This document shows positions 17,610 to 25,334 of a DNA stretch of 64,000 bases, piece by piece. Position 1 is the first letter of the stretch. Every line of letters begins with the position of its first letter. Under the pieces are notes generated by a model. It did no database searches and was not told where the DNA came from. It saw only the letters and a list, made by a program, of their open reading frames with translations. The DNA lies in contig JAWKTE010000010.1 in assembly GCA_041401985.1 (NCBI GenBank), positions 1 through 64,000 of the forward strand. The letters are read 5' to 3'. Origin of the DNA: JACKHA01 sp041401985. Lineage in GTDB: Bacteria; Planctomycetota; Phycisphaerae; Phycisphaerales; UBA1924. Both the position numbers and the translations under genes were made by a program.

Positions 17610-18728
17610 ATGACCCAGCAGCAGCGATCGCCGGACGAGGCCAGGGCCGCCGCGGAGCGGTTCCGGGCGGACTTTGAAGCGGTCCGCGAGCAGGTCGGGC
17701 GCGTCATCGTCGGCCAGCGCGATACGGTCGAGGGCGTGCTTCTGTGCCTGTTCGTCGGCGGGCACTGCCTGCTCGAGGGCGTGCCGGGCATCGGCAAGAC
17801 GCTGCTCGTGCGGACGCTGTCGCGGGCGCTGGACCTGAGGTTCGGCCGCGTGCAGTTCACGCCCGACCTGATGCCCGCGGACATCACGGGCACGACCGTG
17901 GTCCACGAGGTGGAGGGCACCGGCGGGCGGGTGGCCCGCGAGTTCCGGTTCCAGCAGGGGCCGCTGTTCGCCCAGATCGTGCTGGCCGACGAGATCAACC
18001 GTGCGACGCCCAAGACACAGTCGGCCCTGCTGGAGGCGATGCAGGAGCGGAGCGTGACGGTCGCGGGCGTGACGCACGAACTGCCGCGGCCGTTCTTTGT
18101 GCTGGCGACGCAGAACCCGGTGGAGCAGGAGGGCACGTACCCGCTGCCCGAGGCGCAACTGGACCGGTTCTTCTTCAAGTTGCTGGTTGGCTCGCCGACA
18201 CGCGAGGAACTGGGGCAGATCCTGGCGCGGACGACGATGGGCGTCGAGGCGGAACTCAAGTCGGTCCTCGACGCGGAGCGGCTCATCGGGCACCAGGCGC
18301 TGGTGCGGGAAGTCGCGATCGCGGAGCATGTGCAGGACTACGCGATCCGGATGGTGCTGGCAACGCACCCGCGGATCGGGGGCGAGGGCGGGAACGGCGG
18401 ATCGGGCGTCAGTGGTAGTGGTGGCGGCGCCGCGACGGTCACCAAACGGTTCGGTCGCGACCCCAGCGCCGGGCTGTACGCCACGCCCATGACCAACCAG
18501 TACGTCCGCATGGGCGCCAGCCCGCGCGCGGCCCAGGCACTCGTGCTGGCGGCCAAGTGCCGGGCCCTGGTCGAGGGCCGCCCGGCCGCGGGCGTGGACG
18601 ACGTGCACGCGGTGGCGTTGCCCGCGCTGCGGCACCGGCTGATATTGAACTTCGAGGCCGAAGCCGAGGGCGTGACCCACGACGCGATCGTGGAGAACAT
18701 TGTGGCGACGTTGGCGGTGGAGGGGTAG
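17610..18728 (+). CDS. MoxR-family AAA+ ATPase
   Basis: 372 residues. Walker A EGVPGIGKTLLVR, Walker B IVLADEINRATPKTQSALLE, sensor LATQNPVEQEGTYPLPEAQL and DRFFFKLLVG are diagnostic. MoxR ATPases act with VWA proteins in metal-centre or periplasmic complex maturation, but no VWA or DUF58 partner lies next to it here. A Gly/Ser-rich spacer (GGEGGNGGSGVSGSGGG, about residues 258-274) splits the lid domain. ATG 17610 follows the TACACT box; in-frame codons upstream come from the repeat. Confidence 0.9.
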   Translation: MTQQQRSPDEARAAAERFRADFEAVREQVGRVIVGQRDTVEGVLLCLFVGGHCLLEGVPGIGKTLLVRTLSRALDLRFGRVQFTPDLMPADITGTTVVHEVEGTGGRVAREFRFQQGPLFAQIVLADEINRATPKTQSALLEAMQERSVTVAGVTHELPRPFFVLATQNPVEQEGTYPLPEAQLDRFFFKLLVGSPTREELGQILARTTMGVEAELKSVLDAERLIGHQALVREVAIAEHVQDYAIRMVLATHPRIGGEGGNGGSGVSGSGGGAATVTKRFGRDPSAGLYATPMTNQYVRMGASPRAAQALVLAAKCRALVEGRPAAGVDDVHAVALPALRHRLILNFEAEAEGVTHDAIVENIVATLAVEG

Positions 18729-18778
18729 CCGCGGGCCGTTTGACTGGCGACGGCGTCCGGGCGATTCGCTGGCGGCGA

Positions 18779-20335
18779 TCAATCGTCGCAGCCCTCCGCG
18801 AAGATGGTCAGGTAGTAAAAGAAATCGTCGTTGTTGATCACGCCGTTGGGTGTGCCGTAACCGGTCGTGCCGGGGATGGCGGTGGTGGTCAGGTCGGCCT
18901 CGGGGTTGGCGTTTGCGAAGAGCAGCAGGTAGTAGAAGAAGTCCTCGTTGTTGAGGACGCCGTCGGGCTCGCCGAAGCCGGGGGCGAAGGGGTTGGCGGT
19001 CGTCGTGAGGTCGGGGACGCAGACGAACGGGCCCTGGTACTCGTACGCGCCCATGTCGACGATCGGCGGCGTGCCGCTGCCGTTGTTGTTGGGAGTGTCC
19101 GGGTCGTCGAAGAAGCGGGGGCGGCCGGCCAGGTCGAGCGTGATGCCGACGGGGACGGCGGCGTTGTCGCCGCGATCGATGCAGGGCGAGCCGGGATTGA
19201 GTCGGAAGTCGCTCTGTCCGGCGGCCTTGAAGGCGGGGTTCGTGTTGATGTTGCCGGTGCCGGTCCAGCCGCCCTGGATGTTGGAGTACTGGACGGCGAC
19301 GGCCCCGACGAACGCGGGTTGCGAGAGCGCGTTGTTCCACACGATAGAGTTGCGGACGGTCAGGGCGCCGAGGCCCGCGACTTCGGCAAGAGATGTTGCA
19401 CTTGTGCCGCCGAACGTGCAGTTCGTGATCGAAGCAAAAGCCGGTGTGGTGGCTTGTAATCGGATGATCGGATGGGCTGGGGAGACGATGGTGTCGAAGA
19501 GGCAGTTCACGATCGTGGTCGCACCAGAGGCCTCGATCAGCGGTGCTCCGTGTCCCGGGGAAACGATGTTGGTACGAACGAAACGGCAGCCCTCGATCCA
19601 TAGATTGGACCCGCAGACCTCGTTGCCAACGCTTGGCGCGCTGTTCGCGATGAAATCGCAACGCCGAAGCGTGCCACCGTTTCTCAACTCGATTCCTCCG
19701 AGAGGGCTCGGATTGTTCTCGAACACGCAGTCCTCAAAGGTCGGAGTCGCGGTTGAGTAGATGTACGGCTGGAAGAGCGATGAGCCATTGCGGAACTCGC
19801 AACTCTCGAAACGCGGGGCACCCCCGGAGTTGCTATAGCCGAGCCAAAGTGTGCCGCTCCGTGCCGAAGCGCCCGGACCGAACACACAGTTGCGAATCGT
19901 CGGGGACGAGCCGCCGGTCACCAATGCACCCTCCGAGGCGGCAAGAATCTGGAACCCGTCGAGGATCGTGTCAGGCCCTTCGCCATCCACGAACGAGATG
20001 CTGAAGTCCATCTGCCAACTTCCGCGAAGGACCGGAACCTCGTTCTCCTCGGCGATCACGGTGATCGCCTTTCCGTTGAACCGGTACTGACGAAACTCGG
20101 AGAGCGTGTATTCACCAAGTCCCTGGCTGACCTCCACCGTGTCACCATCCACAACGAGCGGGCTCTCGAGTGCCTCCCAGAGCCCCGGGAAGTCCGGGTT
20201 CTCGAGCGGGTTGTTGCTGACGAGCCAGGTGGTCTGGGCGGAGGCGGCGGCACCGACTGCCAGCGCCAGCAGACAGGCCACGACGCGGCCGCACACGACG
20301 CGCGAAGAACCGAGCATTGAGCGAGCGGCACGCAT
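18779..20335 (-). CDS. Secreted beta-helix protein with GC-type dockerin-like tail
   Basis: 518 residues. The signal peptide ends near residue 34 (VACLLALAVGAAASAQ). Residues about 110-410 form a right-handed parallel beta-helix of the pectate-lyase type (repeats such as SPTIRNCVFG, TPTFEDCVFENN, LTVRNSIVWNN; SPCIDRGDN ends the helix). The tail has two EF-hand-like repeats, DGVLNNEDFFYYLLLFA and NGVINNDDFFYYLTIFAEGC, each after DLTTT. This paired tail is typical of secreted planctomycete proteins and ends in C-D-D. The start is fixed by AAAGGAGA just upstream. Confidence 0.85.
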   Translation of the reverse strand: MRAARSMLGSSRVVCGRVVACLLALAVGAAASAQTTWLVSNNPLENPDFPGLWEALESPLVVDGDTVEVSQGLGEYTLSEFRQYRFNGKAITVIAEENEVPVLRGSWQMDFSISFVDGEGPDTILDGFQILAASEGALVTGGSSPTIRNCVFGPGASARSGTLWLGYSNSGGAPRFESCEFRNGSSLFQPYIYSTATPTFEDCVFENNPSPLGGIELRNGGTLRRCDFIANSAPSVGNEVCGSNLWIEGCRFVRTNIVSPGHGAPLIEASGATTIVNCLFDTIVSPAHPIIRLQATTPAFASITNCTFGGTSATSLAEVAGLGALTVRNSIVWNNALSQPAFVGAVAVQYSNIQGGWTGTGNINTNPAFKAAGQSDFRLNPGSPCIDRGDNAAVPVGITLDLAGRPRFFDDPDTPNNNGSGTPPIVDMGAYEYQGPFVCVPDLTTTANPFAPGFGEPDGVLNNEDFFYYLLLFANANPEADLTTTAIPGTTGYGTPNGVINNDDFFYYLTIFAEGCDD

Positions 20336-20383
20336 CGTCGGTCTCCTTTCGATCCCAACCCACCCGGCACGCCGGACAACCTG

Positions 20384-20411
20384 ACTATACCCGACCGCCT
20401 CGCGGCTCCAA
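20384..20411 (-). promoter_or_regulatory. Sigma-70-type promoter of the beta-helix gene
   Basis: On the minus strand TTGGAG and TATAGT are 16 bases apart. Transcription would start near 20377, giving a leader of about 40 bases with the AAAGGAGA ribosome site. Confidence 0.6.
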
Positions 20412-20590
20412 GGGAATCCACCGTGACGGGCAGGAATTGGCGCGCGCCGCTGTTCGTGGCGTGCAGATTTCTTCAGCCGAGGGCGGGGTGACCGCAAGCG
20501 GGCACCCATTCCGGGCCGACCGTCGCCCGGTGAGCCCTCGCTCCGGGCGTCGCCGGGCCGCCGGTCTGGCCCTTCCCTCTCCCCTGTTCC

Positions 20591-20609
20591 TTGCCTAGTA
20601 TCTCGGCCC
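20591..20609 (+). promoter_or_regulatory. Shared ribosomal-cluster promoter motif, copy 1
   Basis: TTGCCTAGTATCTCGGCCC matches 16 of 19 bases of the motif before rplQ (23425-23443). It contains a TAGTAT -10-like box. Transcription from here would give rpmJ a leader of about 175 bases. Confidence 0.5.
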
Positions 20610-20784
20610 GGACGGCGGTGGCGCGTCCGGGTGCTGTACTGTCCGATCGGCGTGCCGCGGTTTCGGGGCTGGTGGCCCGGGCGGGTTGGTGTGTCGGACC
20701 GGTGCTCAGGGATTTTGGGTTGACCTGTTGGTCAGAGAAAGATGATCGGGGCGTCCCGCCCCGTGCGAGACTGCGAGGTTCGTC

Positions 20785-20901
20785 GTGAAGGTCAAGGCTA
20801 GCGTTCGTCGCATCTGCAACCAGTGCCAGATTGTCCGGCGCAAGGGCAAGGTCCGCGTGATCTGCAAGGCCGAGCCGCGCCACAAGCAGGTGCAGGGGTA
20901 A
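20785..20901 (+). CDS. rpmJ: 50S ribosomal protein L36
   Basis: 38 residues starting at GTG: VKVKASVRRICNQCQI followed by VRRKGKVRVICKAEPRHKQV. It is a zinc-type L36, with CxxC, a third Cys and a His that bind one zinc. The short gene sits at the head of the rpmJ-rpsM-rpsK-rpoA-rplQ cluster, the usual order. It is part of the 50S subunit near the peptidyl transferase region. Confidence 0.95.
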   Translation: MKVKASVRRICNQCQIVRRKGKVRVICKAEPRHKQVQG

Positions 20902-20902
20902 G

Positions 20903-21062
20903 AAGAGGTCCTGCGTCCTTGGTCCTGGGTCCTGGCGGTCGGGGTTCGGGTGGCCGGGGGCGAAGGGCGAGGATCGAATCACATGGAGGTCCGGGGCGAC
21001 CGGTTGCCCGACCTCAAGGACTCAGGACAAAGGACTCAGGACTCAGGGTCCAGGACTCGGCT
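20903..21062. repeat. Inverted pair of arrays, type D
   Basis: The left arm (20903-20935) repeats GTCCTGG/GTCCTTG. The right arm (21010-21062) repeats its complement, AGGACTCAGGACAAAGGACT. About 75 bases separate them. This fills the gap between rpmJ and rpsM; a near copy fills the rpsK-rpoA gap. Confidence 0.8.
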
Positions 21063-21120
21063 TCGAGCAACGTGACTTCCGGCCTCGGCCCGCCGCCGAC
21101 GCCGCTTTGGAGATCTCCCC

Positions 21121-21495
21121 GTGCCACGTGTTGCCGGCATCGATGTGCCCGACAAGAAGAAGTTCCTGTACGCCCTGCAGTATGTGCACGGGATCGGGGC
21201 GAAGTTCGCCGCCGAGATCTGCGAGCAGGCCGGGATCGACCCGGACACGCGGGCGAACCAGGTGAACGAGCAGCAGTTGGCCGCGGTCAACGCGCTGATC
21301 GACCAGAACTATCTGGTCGAGGGCGCGCTGCGTCGCCAGGTGCAGCAGAACATCCAGCGTCTGAAGGAGATCCGCTCGTACCGCGGCGACCGGCACCGCA
21401 AGGGCCTGCCGGTTAACGGCCAGCGGACGCGGTCCAACGCCCGCACCCGCAAGGGGCGGAAGAAGACCGTCGCCGGCAAGAAGAGCGTCAAGTAG
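21121..21495 (+). CDS. rpsM: 30S ribosomal protein S13
   Basis: 124 residues starting at GTG. PRVAGIDVPDKKKFLYALQY, VHGIGAKFAAEICEQAGID, RLKEIRSYRGDRHRKGLPVN and GQRTRSNARTRKG match S13, which lies in the 30S head and contacts the P-site tRNA. The length is normal. The perfect palindrome GGAGATCTCC (21109-21118) overlaps the likely ribosome site just before the GTG. Confidence 0.97.
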   Translation: MPRVAGIDVPDKKKFLYALQYVHGIGAKFAAEICEQAGIDPDTRANQVNEQQLAAVNALIDQNYLVEGALRRQVQQNIQRLKEIRSYRGDRHRKGLPVNGQRTRSNARTRKGRKKTVAGKKSVK

Positions 21496-21501
21496 TCCAT
21501 T

Positions 21502-21522
21502 GGGCCCCGCGTGTCGGGGCCC
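21502..21522 (+). terminator. Hairpin after rpsM
   Basis: Perfect 8-bp stem GGGCCCCG/CGGGGCCC with a 5-base loop, 6 bases after the rpsM stop. The following GTTC is a poor T tract, so it may only attenuate or stabilise the transcript. Confidence 0.4.
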
Positions 21523-21668
21523 GTTCATCGGGACGCCGGAGCGTTCCGTGTCCTGCCAACCCGGTTCCGGCGATCGTGCCGGAACGCCATTTCGCGAGGT
21601 TCCCGCCGCCCCGGCCTGCGTGAGCAGGGCGTGGGTGCGAGAGCGGAACCGACCACAGCGAGACCAGC

Positions 21669-22046
21669 ATGGCCAAGAAGGAAAAGAAGGCCCGCAAGAA
21701 CGTCGTGCGTGGGATCGCCCACGTGCGTGCCAGCCAGAACAACACCATCGTCACCGTCACGGATGTGAACGGCGAGACGCTGGCGTGGGACTCGGCGGGC
21801 ACGATGGGGTTCAAGGGCGCGCGCAAGTCGACCCCGTTCGCCGCGACGCGTGCGGGCGAGTCGGCGGGGCAGAAGGCCCGCAAGGTCGGCGTGTCCGAGG
21901 TCGAGGTCCGTATCCGCGGGACCGGCCAGGGGCGCGAGTCGGCGGTGCAGGGCCTGGTGTCGACGGGGATCCGTGTGACGGCGGTGGAGGACCACACGCC
22001 GGTGCCGCACAACGGGTGCCGTCCGCCGAAGCGCCGGCGGGTGTGA
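21669..22046 (+). CDS. rpsK: 30S ribosomal protein S11
   Basis: 125 residues. ARKNVVRGIAHVRASQNNTI, VTVTDVNGETLAWDSAGTMG, FKGARKSTPFAATRAGE, VRIRGTGQGRESAVQGL and VEDHTPVPHNGCRPPKRRRV are the family hallmarks. S11 shapes the 30S platform near the Shine-Dalgarno helix. rpsD, which often follows rpsK, is absent here; rpoA comes next after a repeat-filled gap. Confidence 0.97.
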   Translation: MAKKEKKARKNVVRGIAHVRASQNNTIVTVTDVNGETLAWDSAGTMGFKGARKSTPFAATRAGESAGQKARKVGVSEVEVRIRGTGQGRESAVQGLVSTGIRVTAVEDHTPVPHNGCRPPKRRRV

Positions 22047-22373
22047 GGCGCCGGCCGGTGGCTCATCGGCGAATGCGAGCGGTTGGTGTTCGTGGTCCTG
22101 AGTCCTTGGTCCTGGGTCCTGGAGGTCGGGACTCAGGAGGCCCGGGGCGCTGGAAAGTACGGAACGGTCAGTCGAGCGGCCTTCGAGTTCGGCAGGGACT
22201 TCCGGCAATCACGGGCCCGACCACAAGGACTTAGGACACAGGACTTAGGACCTCAGTTTCGTTGCCCTCTCGGACAAGAAGGGACCCACGCCGCCTCGGC
22301 AGGGCGTGCGGCTTCCCGTGAGCCGGGTTCGGGCCTCCACCTCCCAGGTGCTGCCGACGCGAGGGTTTTCAGC
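22047..22373. other. rpsK-rpoA spacer, repeat-filled
   Basis: 327 bases with no gene. Most of it is the type D inverted pair (22090-22262). The rest is featureless apart from an ordinary approach to the rpoA ATG. Confidence 0.5.
22090..22262. repeat. Inverted pair of arrays, type D (second copy)
   Basis: The left arm (22090-22137) reads CCTGAGTCCTTGGTCCTGG with more degenerate units; the right arm (22215-22262) reads AGGACTTAGGACACAGGACT. Same design and orientation as 20903-21062, but with different spacer DNA, so it is not a simple duplication of the whole block. Confidence 0.8.
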
Positions 22374-23371
22374 ATGCGAGTTCGCTGGCGTGGCTTCGAG
22401 CTGCCCACCAAGGTCGTCGCCGACCCGAAGTTCAAGAGCGACACCTACGGGCGTTTCACCATCGAGCCGTTCGAGCGGGGCTTCGGCACCACCGTGGGCA
22501 ACAGCCTGCGCCGGGTGCTGCTGTCGTCGCTTGAGGGGGCGGCGGTCACCGCGGTCAAGATCAAGGGCGCCGAGCACGAGTTCACCTCGCTGCCGGGCGT
22601 CATGGAGGATGTCACCGACATCATCCTGAACGTCAAGAGCCTGGTGGTCGAACTGGAGTCCGACGAGCCGAAGGTCATGCGCCTGGCGGCCCGCGGGCCG
22701 GGCGAGGTGACCGCGGACCTCATCGAGGCCGACACCGCCATCACGATCCTCAACACCGACCTCGTGCTGGCGACGCTGACCCAGCCCGTGGACTTCGAGA
22801 TGGAGTTCCGGGTCGAGAAGGGGCGTGGCTACGTCCCGGCCAGCGAGCACCACGACAACAACGAGGAAGAGGACGTGGGCCTCATCCACGTCGACGCGAT
22901 CTACTCGCCCGTGCAGCGGGTGCGGTACAAGGTCGAGGAGACCCGCGTCGGCCAGCGGACCAACTACGACAAGCTGATCCTGGAGATCTGGACCGACGGC
23001 ACCATCACCCCGGAGATGGGGCTCTCCTCCGGAAGCACCTCAATCCGTTCGTGCAGTTCGCCGAACTGGGCCAGGAGCGTGTCTCCGAGGCCGCGGCGGC
23101 GGCGGCGGGCGTGGACGAGGACCTGATCCGCAAACTGAACATGTCCATCGGCGAGATGGACCTGTCGGTGCGGGCCTCGAACTGCCTGGAGTCGGCCCGG
23201 ATCGACACGGTGGCGCAACTGGTCTCGCAGTCCGAGGGCGAACTGCTCAAGCTGCGGTCGTTCGGGCGCACCAGCCTCCGCGAGGTCAAGCGGAAGCTCC
23301 AGGACATGGGCCTGGACCTCGGGATGGAACTGCCGGAGGGGTACCAGATGCCCGCCCGGGCCGGGGCGTAA
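22374..23371 (+). CDS. rpoA: RNA polymerase alpha subunit, frame-disrupted
   Basis: The N-terminal domain reads from ATG 22374: RFTIEPFERGFGTTVGNSLR, LLSSLEGAAVTAVKIKG, EFTSLPGVMEDVTDI, RVGQRTNYDKLILEIWTDGT. At about 23025-23030 the sequence leaves frame. The family pattern ALSEAAKILRKHLNPF has lost about 16 bases between CTCTCC and TCCGGAAGCAC. The C-terminal domain continues in another frame to 23371: LNMSIGEMDLSVRASNCLES, SEGELLKLRSFGRTSLREVK. Alpha is essential for polymerase assembly, and no start or ribosome site serves the second part. The break is therefore most likely a sequence error; a genuine split is less likely. Confidence 0.9.
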
Positions 23372-23395
23372 CCCCCGGATTCGCAACGCCTTTCC

Positions 23396-23421
23396 CGCCG
23401 GCGGGATGACTCCCGCCGGCG
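23396..23421 (+). terminator. Hairpin after rpoA
   Basis: An 11-bp stem (CGCCGGCGGGA/TCCCGCCGGCG) around TGAC begins 25 bases after the rpoA stop and is followed by TGTTTGCC. It could end the rpmJ-rpoA transcript before the separate rplQ promoter motif. Confidence 0.55.
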
Positions 23422-23424
23422 TGT

Positions 23425-23443
23425 TTGCCTAACATCTTGGCCC
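23425..23443 (+). promoter_or_regulatory. Shared ribosomal-cluster promoter motif, copy 2
   Basis: TTGCCTAACATCTTGGCCC lies directly after the rpoA hairpin and about 90 bases before rplQ. It matches the motif at 20591-20609 in 16 of 19 positions, with TAACAT as the -10-like part. Confidence 0.5.
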
Positions 23444-23484
23444 TGCCCGTTGTGTACGCGCGGCAGGCCCCAACGCCTCTGCCT

Positions 23485-23510
23485 ACGTCGCTCTGTCGCT
23501 TCGTCGCTCC
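23485..23510. repeat. Octamer array, type A (before rplQ)
   Basis: Three degenerate GTCGCTCT/GTCGCTTC/GTCGCTCC units end about 20 bases before the rplQ start, inside its presumed leader. Confidence 0.7.
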
Positions 23511-23531
23511 GACCCTTTCTGGAAGACTGCC

Positions 23532-24221
23532 ATGCGCCACCGCCGCGCCGGATACCGACTCGGTCGCACCACCGCCCACCGGGCCAGCACGCTTCGCAAC
23601 CTGGCGATCGGGCTGTTCCAGCACGGTCAGATCGTCACGACGATCCCGCGGGCCAAGGCGGTGCAGCCGATGGTCGAGCGGATGATCACGACGGTCAAGA
23701 AGGCGGTCGTGAAGGCCGATGCCGCGGGCGACCCGAGGGCCGCGGCCGCCGCGATGCTGCACGCCCGGCGTCTGCTCGAGGCACGCCTCGGCGGCGACCG
23801 GCGGGCGTTCGACTGGCTGTACACGCCCAAGCAGCCGACCGACGCCGAGAAGCAGTTGGTCGGCGACCTGCGCGAGCGGGCCGAGTCGTTCTTCCCCGTG
23901 CCGGATTCGGGCGAGGTGGAGCGGAACCGCTACGGCGAGCTCCGCAAGGCCCCGCGCCTGACCAAGCACATCATCTCGAACGTGGTCCCGAAGTTCCAGG
24001 ACCGCGCCGGCGGCTACACCCGGATCATCAAACTGGGCAAGCACCGCCTGGGCGACGGGGCCGAACTGTGCCTGCTGCAGTTCGTGGGCAACGAGGAAGG
24101 CCCGGAGATCGCCGGCAAGGGCTCGACACGGCGCAAGGTGTCGGCCCGGCGCAAGGCGTTCGCCGAGAAGTGCCTGGCGGGGGCCAAGGCCGGCGGCGAG
24201 AGCGCCGAGGCCAAGGACTAA
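23532..24221 (+). CDS. rplQ: 50S ribosomal protein L17, enlarged
   Basis: The N-terminus MRHRRAGYRLGRTTAHRAST, LRNLAIGLFQHGQIVTTIPR, AKAVQPMVERMITTVKKAV and the later FQDRAGGYTRIIKLGKHRLGD are L17. At 229 residues it is nearly twice the usual 115-130. About 65 extra residues (roughly 62-150, with FDWLYTPKQPTDAEKQLV) separate the two conserved halves, and a basic/Ala tail of about 38 residues follows. L17 lies by the polypeptide exit tunnel, so the additions could be exposed there. It closes the cluster as usual. Confidence 0.95.
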   Translation: MRHRRAGYRLGRTTAHRASTLRNLAIGLFQHGQIVTTIPRAKAVQPMVERMITTVKKAVVKADAAGDPRAAAAAMLHARRLLEARLGGDRRAFDWLYTPKQPTDAEKQLVGDLRERAESFFPVPDSGEVERNRYGELRKAPRLTKHIISNVVPKFQDRAGGYTRIIKLGKHRLGDGAELCLLQFVGNEEGPEIAGKGSTRRKVSARRKAFAEKCLAGAKAGGESAEAKD

Positions 24222-24232
24222 GCCGGTTGTGG

Positions 24233-24259
24233 GCGAACGCGGCTCCGCTCCGCGTTCGC
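24233..24259 (+). terminator. Hairpin after rplQ
   Basis: Perfect 10-bp stem GCGAACGCGG/CCGCGTTCGC with a 7-base loop, 11 bases after the rplQ stop. There is no T tract. It directly precedes the -10 box of the next gene, so it may separate the two units. Confidence 0.5.
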
Positions 24260-24274
24260 GATAGACTGGGCGTC

Positions 24275-25051
24275 ATGCCCCTGTGCCGAAAGCGTCTCAC
24301 GGCCATCATCGCAACAGCGGTGGTGGCCTTTGTCGTTCTTGCGATCGTGGTGGTGCCGTGGGGCGGATCGAGCGGAGCGGCGTCGGGGCCGCGGCCGGCA
24401 TCGGGCGACGATCGCGAAGCGCTGAAACTGCCCGTGGGGCTGGTGGCCATCGATCTCCAGCCCGAGGTCGTGATCTCGGCGACGTCGATCTTCTGCGACG
24501 ATCCGGAGGCGGGCGGGGAGGAAGGGGCGGCGCTGCTCAGCCTGCTTGGTGGGAGCGATCCGGAAACCAGCGGGCTGATGGTGGCGGACCCGTCGATGGA
24601 CTCGTCGCAGGTGCAGCGGCGTGCCCGCTTGCCGGGGTTCTCACGCGGCGGCGTCATGGGTGTCATCAACCACGGTGGGCAGTGGGCGGGCGTGGGGTCG
24701 GTCAGCACGACCGAGGACACGCTGACCGGCGCGGTCGTCGCACGACGCGAGCGGATGGTCATGGTGCGGGCCACGGCCCTTGAAGGCGGGCTGATCGCGC
24801 TCGACGCCGAACTGCGGGATGAGAACGACCGCAACGCGCTGGAGGTGGTCGGACGCCGGGCCGGGATCGCGATCGGGCAAACCGAGAGCGTCGCGGACTC
24901 GCTGATCCTGGAACCGGGCCAGCGGGCGGTGCTGCGGCTGGCGGGCAGTCCGATGCAGATCGTGCTGCTGGAGGTGACGGTGCGGGCGGCCAGTCCGGCA
25001 CCCGAGGCAGGCGATGCGGGATCGGAACCGGAGTCGGGCTCGGCCCCTTGA
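24275..25051 (+). CDS. Membrane-anchored or secreted protein, unknown
   Basis: 258 residues, family not recognised. One N-terminal hydrophobic segment (about residues 9-28, LTAIIATAVVAFVVLAIVVV) anchors or exports it. The rest is soluble and probably beta-rich: LPVGLVAIDLQPEVVISATS, RARLPGFSRGGVMGVINHGG, VGSVSTTEDTLTGAVVARRE. It ends in an acidic, Pro/Ser tail. The start is supported by TAGACT (24262-24267), 7 bases before the ATG. Confidence 0.6.
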   Translation: MPLCRKRLTAIIATAVVAFVVLAIVVVPWGGSSGAASGPRPASGDDREALKLPVGLVAIDLQPEVVISATSIFCDDPEAGGEEGAALLSLLGGSDPETSGLMVADPSMDSSQVQRRARLPGFSRGGVMGVINHGGQWAGVGSVSTTEDTLTGAVVARRERMVMVRATALEGGLIALDAELRDENDRNALEVVGRRAGIAIGQTESVADSLILEPGQRAVLRLAGSPMQIVLLEVTVRAASPAPEAGDAGSEPESGSAP

Positions 25052-25205
25052 TTCGGGCGGGTTTCCCGGCGGTTGCGGGCGCACTCGGTTTGATCGACCC
25101 GGACCTTCGTCGCCCACGTGAGCAGAGGGGCCTCCTCAGGTCCGGCGTCTGGACCCGCTTGCACGACCGAGCCCCCGCCAGCTTGCATGCCTTTGCCCGC
25201 TGGCT

Positions 25206-25262
25206 CCCCTCCGCGCCCTTCGCGTTCCTCCGCGACCTCCGCGTTCGGCTCTCTCGGTTCGG
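25206..25262. repeat. Array, type E (before ruvB)
   Basis: Degenerate units CTCCGCGCC, CTTCGCGTT, CTCCGCGAC, CTCCGCGTT, then CGGTTCGGCGTTCGGC. This is a fifth flavour of short-unit array, in the 283-base gap before ruvB. No gene is seen in that gap. Confidence 0.6.
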
Positions 25263-25323
25263 CGTTCGGCGTGCCGGTCGCCTCGGTCGGTCGGTTGTCA
25301 CGCGGTTCGCGCGGGGGCGCCGA

Positions 25324-25329
25324 TACACT
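25324..25329 (+). promoter_or_regulatory. -10 box of leaderless ruvB
   Basis: TACACT, 5 bases before ATG 25335, no ribosome binding site. Confidence 0.65.
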
Positions 25330-25334
25330 CCCGT

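Larger units (their letters stand above)
20336..20784. other. Intergenic region before the ribosomal cluster
   Basis: 449 bases between divergent genes. It holds the beta-helix promoter (20384-20411), a ribosomal-type motif (20591-20609) and a degenerate REP-like palindrome near 20744-20769 (CGGGGCG-TC-CCGCCCCG). No coding frame is convincing. Confidence 0.5.

Noticed and set aside
22374..23371. Natural two-gene rpoA (separate N- and C-terminal domain proteins).
   Set aside because: The second part begins inside a conserved helix with no start codon context or ribosome site, and the lost segment belongs to the N-terminal domain.
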